DNA of 64,000 nucleotides from contig NZ_OY771430.1 in the NCBI RefSeq assembly GCF_963674565.1, forward strand, positions 558,001 to 622,000, written 5' to 3'. Shown piece after piece: positions 52,714 to 61,674 of the stretch. The DNA comes from an uncultured Carboxylicivirga sp. (GTDB taxonomy: Bacteria > Bacteroidota > Bacteroidia > Bacteroidales > Marinilabiliaceae). Made by a program: the position numbers and the translations under genes. Position 1 is the stretch's first letter; every line of letters begins with the position of its first letter. The notes under the pieces are model-generated. The model worked only from the letters and a program-made list of their open reading frames with translations. It did not search any database and was not told where the DNA came from.

Positions 52714-53832
52714 ATGAAAAAACTGATTTTTATAATTGTTCTGATAATAAATTCAGGATTGGTACTAGCCACCGATCAGGAACCGGATTTTATACATTAC
52801 GATGGAAAAAAGTTGACTCTTTCAACCGGCTGGGGCCACCCATCTCCACTTGAAACGTTTTATTCTCAAAATAAGATTGAATACCCATTCACAATGCTTC
52901 ATACAGCCAATTACAGGGGGCATGTTGCCACGTGGGAAATCTCAGATGACAAATTGTTCTTAAATGAGATACAAGTAAGAAAGGCTAAATACAAGCCTGC
53001 AAAATTTAATGTTACATCGCAATGCGATTCCTTATCATCGGAAGACAAAGTATTCGCTGATTGGTTTACGGGTGTAATAATTGGAGAAGAACGAAATAAG
53101 AAAAACTATTGGGAAGTAGAGAATTCTTACTATTTCTATGTGAAATATGGAAAAGTGCTGGATATTCAACAAGTTACAGAAAAGGATTTTAAGAGAATTA
53201 AACAAATCTCAGAGAAAGATACTTCAGATCATGATTTAATGGCAAAATATTCAATGTTGTATCTGAACAACAATTATATCTCGTACTACTTTCGAATACA
53301 TGGTAATGATACCATAACTTTTAATAATAATGGAGGTTATTTAAGTGGTAATGAAGGGTTGAGTCCTGTTTTATTATATTACAACAACGACCATTTGAAA
53401 TGGCCATATAACTGGGAGAATTTTGATAAGAGCGGAGCTCCTTTTTGTACCTGGACTATTGAAAACGACAGCCTACTGTTGACTAACATTGAGTTACATA
53501 CCGGTACAGGTTTTTATTCGATTGATAAGTATCAGGTAGATTTGATAGAATTATTTCCGGACAGAATAAGTGATAATAAAGTTTTTGGTGATTGGGTTTC
53601 GGGAATTTATATTATCCGGTATGGAAAAAATGAAGAAGATGAAAGATTACCGGGATATTTTCAATTCAAACCATCAGATTTTACCTATATCAGATTGAAA
53701 AATGGAATTGTATTAGAGAAGTATACCATCCCGGCAGATTTTGACTTTGAAAATATCCCGGATGAGACAGATGATGGTCTGAAGAAAATTCTGGAAGAAT
53801 TGAATCAATTAAATACACATAATAACATTTAA
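52714..53832 (+). CDS. Exported protein with internal duplication, function unknown
   Basis: The 372-residue protein has a signal peptide (KKLIFIIVLIINSGLVLA); 25 upstream codons are open but the ATG at 52714 gives the signal peptide. Two similar halves are visible, about residues 30-165 and 205-340: GHVATWEISDDKLFLNEIQV in the first matches APFCTWTIENDSLLLTNIEL in the second, and KVFADWFTGVIIG matches KVFGDWVSGIYII. No known family was recognised. The beta-rich look suggests two copies of a small sandwich or barrel. The next gene starts shortly after, so the two may share a transcript. Confidence 0.65.
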   Translation: MKKLIFIIVLIINSGLVLATDQEPDFIHYDGKKLTLSTGWGHPSPLETFYSQNKIEYPFTMLHTANYRGHVATWEISDDKLFLNEIQVRKAKYKPAKFNVTSQCDSLSSEDKVFADWFTGVIIGEERNKKNYWEVENSYYFYVKYGKVLDIQQVTEKDFKRIKQISEKDTSDHDLMAKYSMLYLNNNYISYYFRIHGNDTITFNNNGGYLSGNEGLSPVLLYYNNDHLKWPYNWENFDKSGAPFCTWTIENDSLLLTNIELHTGTGFYSIDKYQVDLIELFPDRISDNKVFGDWVSGIYIIRYGKNEEDERLPGYFQFKPSDFTYIRLKNGIVLEKYTIPADFDFENIPDETDDGLKKILEELNQLNTHNNI

Positions 53833-53937
53833 AAAAGGATGCTAAGGTTGAAGTACAAAAACGAGATTTTAATCCAACTGTTTTTAAAGAATACCTTAAT
53901 TATACTTAGCAGTATTATAAACCTAAAACAACTTCAT

Positions 53938-54756
53938 ATGATACAGAAGTTTCGAATATTATTAATGATCTCAATATTAACCTTTTCAAATTCTAAAGCA
54001 CAGGAAGGTAACTGGGATGTTTATTTGGCTCAGTACGAGAATGGACCAGGTTCAGTAACTATAAATATGGATGCAATAAATTCTGCACCCAATAAAGATT
54101 TGCCAATTCTACTTGTGACTGGTGTTACATTTGATAATTGTAGAGAAGATGGATTACCAAACAACGATGAATTCGAGAAACTATACAATGTTTCGGATAA
54201 TGTTGATAGGTTGTTAAAAGAAAATGGTGTGTCTTATGAGCTAGTAGGAACTTTTACTTACCAATGTGAGAGACTTGATTATATTTATTTGTCAGATTCT
54301 ACTTCAATCAGAACAATATTGACAAAATTGTATGAGTCAGAATATGGGAATTATAAATATTATATAAATCTTAAATATGATGATTCTTGGGTGGCATATG
54401 TGAAATTTCTATACCCAAATGAAATTACTTTGGAAAATATGTCGAACCAGAAAGTGTTATATCAGTTGCAAAAAGCCGGAGATAATTTAACAAAGCAAAG
54501 ACAGGTTGATCACTGGCTTTATTTTTCTCAGAAATCAGATAGAGAACTTTATGTAAAACATGTTAAGCAGTTAGGCTTCAGAATCGAAAGTCAAGAAAAA
54601 ATTGAAAATTCAAACCTTCCATATCAATTACAAATCTCTAGAACAGATTATATACATCCTGAATCGATAAATAAAATTACACTTGAGCTAAGAACTAAAG
54701 CTCAGGAATTAGAAGGGGAGTATGATGGATGGGAAACATATATAATAACCGAATAA
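53938..54756 (+). CDS. Exported DUF695-RraB-like two-domain protein
   Basis: The 272-residue protein begins at ATG 53938 with a signal peptide (FRILLMISILTFSNSKAQ); a longer frame starts at 53839 but its first 33 residues do not fit. The N-terminal domain (about 24-150: NWDVYLAQYENGPGSVTINM) matches DUF695. The C-terminal domain (about 170-272) starts RQVDHWLYFSQKSDRELYVK and ends ELEGEYDGWETYI, the pattern of RraB, a protein inhibitor of RNase E in gammaproteobacteria. With a signal peptide it cannot regulate a cytoplasmic RNase, so here the fold must serve another role. Confidence 0.78.
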   Translation: MIQKFRILLMISILTFSNSKAQEGNWDVYLAQYENGPGSVTINMDAINSAPNKDLPILLVTGVTFDNCREDGLPNNDEFEKLYNVSDNVDRLLKENGVSYELVGTFTYQCERLDYIYLSDSTSIRTILTKLYESEYGNYKYYINLKYDDSWVAYVKFLYPNEITLENMSNQKVLYQLQKAGDNLTKQRQVDHWLYFSQKSDRELYVKHVKQLGFRIESQEKIENSNLPYQLQISRTDYIHPESINKITLELRTKAQELEGEYDGWETYIITE

Positions 54757-54888
54757 TAGTCTTCCCCTCAATCTTTAGAAATAATTTATCGCAGAGTTTA
54801 AATGATCCAATTGAATAGGAGTACAAAAAATTAATTTCACTATAGGTCGAGATTAAAATGAAAAAAATCACACCAATAATATAAATCA

Positions 54889-55518
54889 ATGAATGCAAAA
54901 GCAAGTTTTTTTATCGCAATAGTAGCATTAACAATGATGAGTTGCGCCAGCTCTTACCGAACAATCAGGCCTGCTGGTTTACATTATGCAAACCAGCAGA
55001 ATTGTAATGAAAAGCTGGATGTATCCTATGTCTACGATATTTATTCAATGACCAATAATCGGAAATATGCTAAGAAAGAGAAAAATGGTAACTACAGAAC
55101 CATTGCGGTACGAATTGAAAACCTGACGGATACAAGCCGTTTACTTACAACGGATAACTTCAGAATATATGCTAACAACAGAGAATTGCCAATAGCCAAT
55201 AAGACGGATTACGTTAGAAATGTTTCTCAATTATCAGGTTTGTACTTACTGCATGCATTATGGGGACCATGGCAAATTGAGTCATGGCGCGATTCTAACG
55301 GACAAAGTGGAAGCAAAACAACCTACATTCCAATAGGATTGGGAGTTGGAGTTATTAACATGATCATTGCCTCAGTAGCCAATTCAGACCATAAGAAGGA
55401 GATAATGAATAATGAGATTTTTGGAAGAACCCTTCAACCAAAAGAAACAATCACTGGGATCGTTGTTTTAAATTACTCCCAATATGAACCATTGGTTTTT
55501 AAGTATTTCGATAAATAA
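54889..55518 (+). CDS. Lipoprotein of unknown function
   Basis: The 209-residue protein has a lipobox ending MMSCASS (Cys19). The mature part is probably a beta-sandwich (YRTIAVRIENLTDTSRLLTT), with a short hydrophobic helix near residues 148-162 (IPIGLGVGVINMIIASVA) that may contact a membrane. The closing PKETITGIVVLNYSQYEPLVF resembles the tail of small Bacteroidota lipoproteins. No enzymatic motif or specific family was identified. It stands about 130 bases after the RraB-like gene. Confidence 0.7.
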   Translation: MNAKASFFIAIVALTMMSCASSYRTIRPAGLHYANQQNCNEKLDVSYVYDIYSMTNNRKYAKKEKNGNYRTIAVRIENLTDTSRLLTTDNFRIYANNRELPIANKTDYVRNVSQLSGLYLLHALWGPWQIESWRDSNGQSGSKTTYIPIGLGVGVINMIIASVANSDHKKEIMNNEIFGRTLQPKETITGIVVLNYSQYEPLVFKYFDK

Positions 55519-55674
55519 TAAAGGTGTTTAGCCAGCTGGCATAATGTTAGGCTGTGTTCAGATGCACCTCTGCCAAAATAAAAAACAAAAGATGTTTAAG
55601 TAAATGATATATTTAATTAAACCTTTTTAATATTTTTATATCAACAATACTTTTTACCCTAATCTAAAGACCTT

Positions 55675-55995
55675 ATGAAAAAATCATGGATTCTCATTCT
55701 TTCCATTGCCATTGTACTTGGAATAACCGTTTATGGAATCATCGATTCACAAACAAAAAAGCACATTGCAGAAATAGAGAGTAATACAACTTATAAAATT
55801 GAGCAATTAAAGATTTACTCCGAAATGCTAAACGTTAAGCCACAAACCTACTTGCTGGAAGACGAAACAATTATTCAAATCCCAAATTTCAATTTTACTT
55901 ACGACAATAATAAACTGGATATAAAATACGATTTTGCCAGGTACGAAAATGGAAAACTGATCCGGGTTGAGGTTGTAAATGAGAATGAAAATTAG
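55675..55995 (+). CDS. Small membrane-anchored or exported protein
   Basis: The 106-residue protein has a hydrophobic N-terminal segment at about residues 5-23 (WILILSIAIVLGITVYGII), followed by a charged helix (KKHIAEIESNTTYKIEQLKI) and a short beta-rich part. Without a clear cleavage site it is probably a type II membrane protein with its domain in the periplasm. No family is recognised. The 156-base gap before it holds nothing notable. Confidence 0.6.
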   Translation: MKKSWILILSIAIVLGITVYGIIDSQTKKHIAEIESNTTYKIEQLKIYSEMLNVKPQTYLLEDETIIQIPNFNFTYDNNKLDIKYDFARYENGKLIRVEVVNENEN

Positions 55996-56127
55996 TAATC
56001 CTCACAAATTTAGTACTTTATAAAATTAATTGTAGTTGGTTGGTAGTATAGAATATTACTATACCAAATTTAATCTTTATGTTGTTTGATTAGGTATTTC
56101 AGACAATACACTGATAACCTTGAATAA

Positions 56128-56601
56128 ATGAGAATATCAATAATTACCTTAAGTCTGATCATGTTAATTATTTTGACAAATCAGAATTTAAATGCTCAGA
56201 GAAAAAAAACTAAAAAAGAGCTAAAAAAAGAGCATATCCAGAATATTACAAAAGATAGCATTAATGGAATTTATATTCCAATTGACTTGGACGATTGCTT
56301 CAGACAAATTGATGGTTTCTGGGCAGACTCAATTAAAACTGAGGTTAAAAAAATGAGTGAAGATGAATTTACTGTTAATACACATTTTGGTATGGGAATG
56401 TGGATGAGGAATAATTGGAAACTATGGGGTGGCTCAAGACTTTCGAAATATTTTAATGATTTGGGCGTTTTTCATCCTGATGATATGTCTGGTATTATCT
56501 TAACCTCATACTACAGGTATTTACTAAAACTAGATGTTAAGCTGGAAGAACAAATTAAAGGCTATAATGATTTCTGGAAGGAGAATCATCAAAAAAAGTA
56601 A
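56128..56601 (+). CDS. Small exported protein with DUF6794-like domain
   Basis: The 157-residue protein has a signal peptide (SLIMLIILTNQNLNAQ), a strongly basic stretch (RKKTKKELKKEH) and then a compact domain with the sequence EDEFTVNTHFGMGMWMRNNW and LSKYFNDLGVFHPDDMSGII. This Trp/Asn-rich pattern with a late IILTSYYRYL helix agrees with what I recall of DUF6794; the name is tentative. Function unknown. It is the last small gene before the STAND NTPase, 161 bases away. Confidence 0.65.
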   Translation: MRISIITLSLIMLIILTNQNLNAQRKKTKKELKKEHIQNITKDSINGIYIPIDLDDCFRQIDGFWADSIKTEVKKMSEDEFTVNTHFGMGMWMRNNWKLWGGSRLSKYFNDLGVFHPDDMSGIILTSYYRYLLKLDVKLEEQIKGYNDFWKENHQKK

Positions 56602-56762
56602 ATCATAAACTATAGAAGTTGAAGCAGGCTTTTTCCTTTTTAACTTATCTAAACGACAGGTTAATACGTCATCACCGTTCTTACAAAAATATATCCATTC
56701 ATCAGTAATGGTGGAACAACAGCAACGCAGATTTTATCAAATATTAAAAATGACTTTTTAGC

Positions 56763-59700
56763 ATGAATCCTAAAACATTTACTGCAAACAAAATTTTTAC
56801 AGATCGCGAACCTTATAAAAAATCATTAAACGATTCCTTAGATCGTTTATTAAGTAATGGAGATAAAGAATTTCTATATTTCTATGGTGCCGGAGGTCAG
56901 GGCAAATCGGCAATATGCAAGGAGTTTATCAATGAGATATTGCCAAAAAGAAATGATTTGGAATATGTTCTGACTGACTTTCAGGCATCGGAACATAGAG
57001 AGATGCCTGAGATTTTAGAAAATATGAGAGAAGGTTTGGGGCGAAAATTAAAGGCGAAATTTACAGCTTTTGATATTACGTTTCTTAAGTACAAAACAAT
57101 TATTAATAACTCGGAGTATGTCAGGTCAAAGTATAGCTACATGTTTACTTTTGAGAATGACATTGCAAATAATGTAATAGATTTTGCTAATGAATGTGTG
57201 TCAGAAGTGCCTGGGCTAAGGGTCTTATTCAATGTGGCAAAACATTTTGGGCAGAAATATTATGAATCTCATTTAGAGAAAACAGAAGAGTTTCTCAAGT
57301 ATATTAAAATAGATTCATTAACCTCTATAGAGTTAGAAAAAATGCTTCCGTTGGCATTTGCACATGATTTGAACAGAATCATGAAAAGCAGAACAAAAAA
57401 AGTTGTTATCATTTTTGATACATATGAACAACTTTGGAAGGATAAAAGTAAACGAAAGTCAACATCCGCGTCACAGGTTGACAGCTGGATAAAACAATTA
57501 TTTGATGACATTGATAATGATACATTAATTGTTGGCTTTGGAAGAGATAAGCTCATCTGGCCTGAGGAAGATGAAAAATATGACTTTAGTATCAATCAAC
57601 ATCGATTAGGAAAATTATCAAAAGAAGACTGTGATTCATATTTGAATAATATACCAATTGTAGAGAAAAGTGTAAGAGAAAAGATCATAAAAACAAGTGA
57701 AGGTTTACCATATTATCTCGATTTACAAGTAAATACCTATGAGCAGCTAAAGAATTCAGATAAACCTATTTCGGTGGATCAATTTGGGGATAACCCAAAG
57801 GAAATTCATGCGAGATTTGTTGAGCATATCGGTCATGAAGCTGAAAGGAGGTTAACGTATGCTGCCATACCCCGAGTAGTAAATAAAAAGATAATCCGCT
57901 TATTGGTGTCAAATGGTTTTTTTGAAAGAACTCCGCAATTATTTGAATCCATAGTTTCAGAATCCTACTTTGATCAGATAAACAATACCGAAGAGTATGC
58001 TTTACATAGTTTACTGCGGAGTCATTTAATCAATGAAATTAAAAAATCGGATGAAGATGAATATCTTGAGTTAAATGAAATTCTGGCTAACTATTATCAA
58101 TCAATTGTTGATGATTTAATATCCGAAAGCAACTATGGCGAATTATTGGAAGTTGCTTCAAAGGAATTGATTTATCATCTATCCATATGCGAAACAAAAA
58201 GTGCATTTAAGTTTATTAAGAAAATATTTGAATCTGATATTGTTGTTAAATCACAAAATCTGAATCTAGCTCTTGATTTATGTGAAGTGTTTTCTGACAG
58301 TATTGAAAGTGAAGATGAAAAGATAAATTCAGTAGTAAATTATTATATTCTTGTGATTGAAAACAAACTTAGTAATCATACAAGAGTCATCAAACTATAT
58401 GATACCTACTTTAAAGATGTAATATCTGATTGGAGTAAAAATGCGAAGATCATTGATGAAAACAAAGAGATAGATTATGGCATGATAGGGTTTAAATATT
58501 GCGATGCATTATATGAGAAAGGATATTACAAAAAACTAAATGAATTTATTATATTTCACTATGATTGGAATTACGGCCTTCTGATTCCGGACTTAAATGC
58601 TGAAGTTGGTAAAAAGAGTCTTGCTTTCGCACAATTACTGAATCAAATGTCGTCATATAACGAGAAAACCAATGATGATGAAAAGATTAGAAATTTTTAT
58701 AATGGTGTTTATTATAATCGTCTTGGAAATTACTTTACTAATTTAAACCTGCATAATTGTGCATTGGACGTATATAAGAATTCATACCAGTTAATATCAG
58801 ATGATAATTCACCAGAGGACAGAGCTATTGTATTAAGACAATTGGGAAGTTCAAAATTAAGTTTGGGTGATAGTTCCGGATTAAATGATCTTAAAAAAGG
58901 CTTATCATTTTTAACTGAGAATAATCTAAAGAATCATGTTTTCTACTATGTGATTAGTCTGGATATCATAATTTATGAAATAAAGCATAAATCAACACTA
59001 GAAGTATCATCGGATGTTCGTGATAGTATCTTAAATTTTATTGAACTTATATCAAACAATACTGAAAGGGTCATAAATGGATATGTTTTGGATATTATTG
59101 AGACAATAGAATCCAATAAATCTGCAGCTATTGTAAATTATTTTCAGTATTTAAGAACAATGTATGGTAATTATAGTTACCAACTTGTTGGCTTTTTGAA
59201 AAAGGCTAAGGAGTACAATATTGATTTGGGTTTTGATATTTCTAAAAGGATCAAAGATATCGTCTCATTATCTGAATACAATGTAAGAACAGAAGGTTTA
59301 CCTTTAGTTCCCGGCAATGATTTTAGATATCAGTCACTGTTTAAAACCGTCTCATCTAATATCATTGGGTTTAATTCAGATGATTGCAAAGATGTTAAGT
59401 TTTATGACCTTCCATTTTGGGATGGAGATATTTACCTGGCTCAGATATCGTTTGAGGATTTTACTCTCTTTGCTATAATCGATCATGATAAATGGATTTT
59501 TCCTGACGGGTCAAATTCGGCATTCTATCAATTGTCAGAAAGATGTTACAATGGAACGAATATTAAGTTATACGTGCGAATGTTTTTTGATTTCACCTCT
59601 GGTAAGCATGGCCGTTTTATTATTACAGAAAGTACGGAAGATTTGTATTGGAGTTCTAATTACAATGGTCATCAAATTCCTGAACATATTACCATAAAAC

Positions 59701-60689
59701 CATTGGAAATAATTGAGAAGAAAGATGGCTTAACCAAGCTTCAAACAGGCTCTTTAATTTTTAAAGATTCATTTTTTTCTTCTGAAATACATGTGACCAA
59801 TAATGGATTAATTTCACTTACAAATGAATCGATATTGTGGGAAGAATGTGGTTTCAGATTTGAAACGGAAATGCCCGAAAAACAAGAAGGAAATGCAAGA
59901 AATTTGCTTAGATTTCTTGAGACAGAAGAAACCTTTCCTGGTCTGAAAGTAGAAATTGATATTCTTCAGGATATCATGGTGAAAGCTAATACGATTACCT
60001 GTCAGGATTTCATTGATAATGAATGTGAATTAGTAAAGGAAACTTCCATCGATGACTCTACCGGTAAGCTTTATCGTTTGAGTTTTTATAATGATAAATA
60101 TATCCTTCTGAAAAAGAATAAGCTTTCTAGTTCGTATGACTTGTATATAAATGATTCAGATAAGAAGTTCCACTTATTGGATGGAACGAATGAATTAATA
60201 TATCAGATCTCAGATAGTTTAATTTTTGATGAAGAAAATTGCAGAAAGTACATTCGTTTTTTCTTTAGTGTTGTTTCTGGTCGCCACGGTCATTTTATCT
60301 TGGTTGATAATGTATCTTCAAAGTATATTAACGTTGAATATGAAGACAATGTTGAAATTAATCCGGAGGAGATGGAATTGATTGAATCGTCGGATAACGA
60401 GATGGTTTTTAGATGTAAAACAATTCTTTTTAAAGATTCAGCTTTCATTGCAAATATTCATGTTACCAGAAAAGGTCAAATCTCACTAAGTAACGAAGAG
60501 CTTATTGAAGAATCATGTGAATTGGTTAATGTTATACATGAAAAAAGGGAAAAAATAATGATTGAATTTTCTCGTCAGCTCAATAAAATCAAACATTTGA
60601 CTGATACAGTCAATTCAAATGATGTTATTACACCTTTTTTGGTTAAGCAATTATTAAAGAAATTTGAGAGTTTTTCTCATTCTATATAA
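56763..60689 (+). CDS. Giant STAND NTPase with helical repeats and a duplicated C-terminal module
   Basis: The 1308-residue protein begins with a STAND-type start (IFTDREPYKKSL, like FxGRExEL). Walker A GAGGQGKS is at residues 42-49. A Walker B-like VVIIFDTYEQLW lies near 215, VGFGRD near 260 and the STAND motif SEGLPYYLDL near 315. About 380-850 is helical, TPR-like. The C-terminus contains two related modules at about 881-1028 and 1102-1252, with matching stretches YVRMFFDFTSGKHGRFII / YIRFFFSVVSGRHGHFIL and SEIHVTNNGLISLTNE / ANIHVTRKGQISLSNE. No N-terminal effector domain is evident. STAND proteins are ligand-triggered switches; this one's ligand and output are unknown. It is monocistronic with its own terminator. 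Confidence 0.85.
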   Translation: MNPKTFTANKIFTDREPYKKSLNDSLDRLLSNGDKEFLYFYGAGGQGKSAICKEFINEILPKRNDLEYVLTDFQASEHREMPEILENMREGLGRKLKAKFTAFDITFLKYKTIINNSEYVRSKYSYMFTFENDIANNVIDFANECVSEVPGLRVLFNVAKHFGQKYYESHLEKTEEFLKYIKIDSLTSIELEKMLPLAFAHDLNRIMKSRTKKVVIIFDTYEQLWKDKSKRKSTSASQVDSWIKQLFDDIDNDTLIVGFGRDKLIWPEEDEKYDFSINQHRLGKLSKEDCDSYLNNIPIVEKSVREKIIKTSEGLPYYLDLQVNTYEQLKNSDKPISVDQFGDNPKEIHARFVEHIGHEAERRLTYAAIPRVVNKKIIRLLVSNGFFERTPQLFESIVSESYFDQINNTEEYALHSLLRSHLINEIKKSDEDEYLELNEILANYYQSIVDDLISESNYGELLEVASKELIYHLSICETKSAFKFIKKIFESDIVVKSQNLNLALDLCEVFSDSIESEDEKINSVVNYYILVIENKLSNHTRVIKLYDTYFKDVISDWSKNAKIIDENKEIDYGMIGFKYCDALYEKGYYKKLNEFIIFHYDWNYGLLIPDLNAEVGKKSLAFAQLLNQMSSYNEKTNDDEKIRNFYNGVYYNRLGNYFTNLNLHNCALDVYKNSYQLISDDNSPEDRAIVLRQLGSSKLSLGDSSGLNDLKKGLSFLTENNLKNHVFYYVISLDIIIYEIKHKSTLEVSSDVRDSILNFIELISNNTERVINGYVLDIIETIESNKSAAIVNYFQYLRTMYGNYSYQLVGFLKKAKEYNIDLGFDISKRIKDIVSLSEYNVRTEGLPLVPGNDFRYQSLFKTVSSNIIGFNSDDCKDVKFYDLPFWDGDIYLAQISFEDFTLFAIIDHDKWIFPDGSNSAFYQLSERCYNGTNIKLYVRMFFDFTSGKHGRFIITESTEDLYWSSNYNGHQIPEHITIKPLEIIEKKDGLTKLQTGSLIFKDSFFSSEIHVTNNGLISLTNESILWEECGFRFETEMPEKQEGNARNLLRFLETEETFPGLKVEIDILQDIMVKANTITCQDFIDNECELVKETSIDDSTGKLYRLSFYNDKYILLKKNKLSSSYDLYINDSDKKFHLLDGTNELIYQISDSLIFDEENCRKYIRFFFSVVSGRHGHFILVDNVSSKYINVEYEDNVEINPEEMELIESSDNEMVFRCKTILFKDSAFIANIHVTRKGQISLSNEELIEESCELVNVIHEKREKIMIEFSRQLNKIKHLTDTVNSNDVITPFLVKQLLKKFESFSHSI

Positions 60690-60717
60690 TTTATTAGATA
60701 ATAACATGCAAGTAAAG

Positions 60718-60747
60718 CAAGGCCTGGTTTACCAGCCTTGTTTTTTT
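60718..60747 (+). terminator. Terminator of the STAND NTPase gene
   Basis: CAAGGCTGG-type stem: CAAGGCCTGG at 60718-60727 pairs with CCAGCCTTG at 60732-60740 with one bulge, followed by seven T. It starts 29 bases after the stop codon. Confidence 0.85.
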
Positions 60748-60981
60748 AAAACTAACGTTTAATATTATACTTCAAAACGCAAAATAACTAACATAATTGT
60801 TGCTTTGGTTGGTTTCCTAACTGTTTTCTTTAAAATTAAAATTGGAGAAAGAAAAACTATTAATAGAAGTCTTGTATTATCAGAGGAGCAGCTTTAATTA
60901 CTATTGTCTATTCTAATATGCAATCAAAAAAGAATTGAAAAATCATTAAATTTGAAGACCTTATTATTAGATAAAAATAAA

Positions 60982-61509
60982 ATGAAAAGAAAAGCAATTT
61001 TGATTTTGGGGTTATTCTTGTCGCTTGGGATTTCCTTTGCGCAAACAAATCAGTTTGAAAAAATAAACTTTATTATTGGAGACTGGTCAGGTACAGGAAG
61101 CGGATTCGGAAACAATAAATCTAAAATAGAATCAACTTTTCAACTAGTAATGGGTGGTCAGTATATTGAAGTGAAAAATGAATCAATATTTGAACCAACC
61201 GAGAAAAATCCTGATGGTGAGCATCATATAGACAAGGGTTTTATCAGTTTTGATAAGAGTAGGAATGCCATAGTATTCAGACAGTTTAATAATGAGGGAT
61301 TCTTCAACCAGTATGTTTTAAATGATAGTATTTCAGATGCACATACCTTAGTTTTCGAAACGGAATATATTGAGAATTTTGTGCCTAATGGAAAAGCAAA
61401 ATGGACCATTAGAAAGATAAATGAGAATGAGATTGAAACGATCTTTGATGTTTCTTTCGGTAAAGATTATACCTGCTTTGGGACCAATAAATTATTGAGA
61501 AAGCAATAA
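60982..61509 (+). CDS. Exported lipocalin-like beta-barrel protein
   Basis: The 175-residue protein has a signal peptide (KAILILGLFLSLGISFAQ); the ATG at 60982 is chosen over an open 26-codon extension. The mature part starts FEKINFIIGDWSGTGSGFGN, the IGxWxGxG opening of lipocalin-like and DUF1579-type barrels, and continues as antiparallel strands with HHIDKGFISFDKSRNAIVFR and a late GKAKWTIRKINENEIET. It could bind a small hydrophobic molecule in the periplasm; no ligand residues can be fixed. The closest named family is uncertain. Confidence 0.75.
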   Translation: MKRKAILILGLFLSLGISFAQTNQFEKINFIIGDWSGTGSGFGNNKSKIESTFQLVMGGQYIEVKNESIFEPTEKNPDGEHHIDKGFISFDKSRNAIVFRQFNNEGFFNQYVLNDSISDAHTLVFETEYIENFVPNGKAKWTIRKINENEIETIFDVSFGKDYTCFGTNKLLRKQ

Positions 61510-61674
61510 GCGAAATTTTAGTCTTTAGAAAATCAAAATATTACTAAAACAGTCAGTGCAAAACTAAGACTAAGCATGGCCGGATTTAAAGTAAAGTAAA
61601 GTACTTTCAATTGTAAAAATAATTAGACTATGTTACCTACCAATTATTTATTGTTGGGTTTCATTAACTAGTTA

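Noticed and set aside
61510..61674. Terminator between the lipocalin-like gene and the kinase
   Set aside because: Only short weak inverted repeats without a T-run were seen between these convergent genes.
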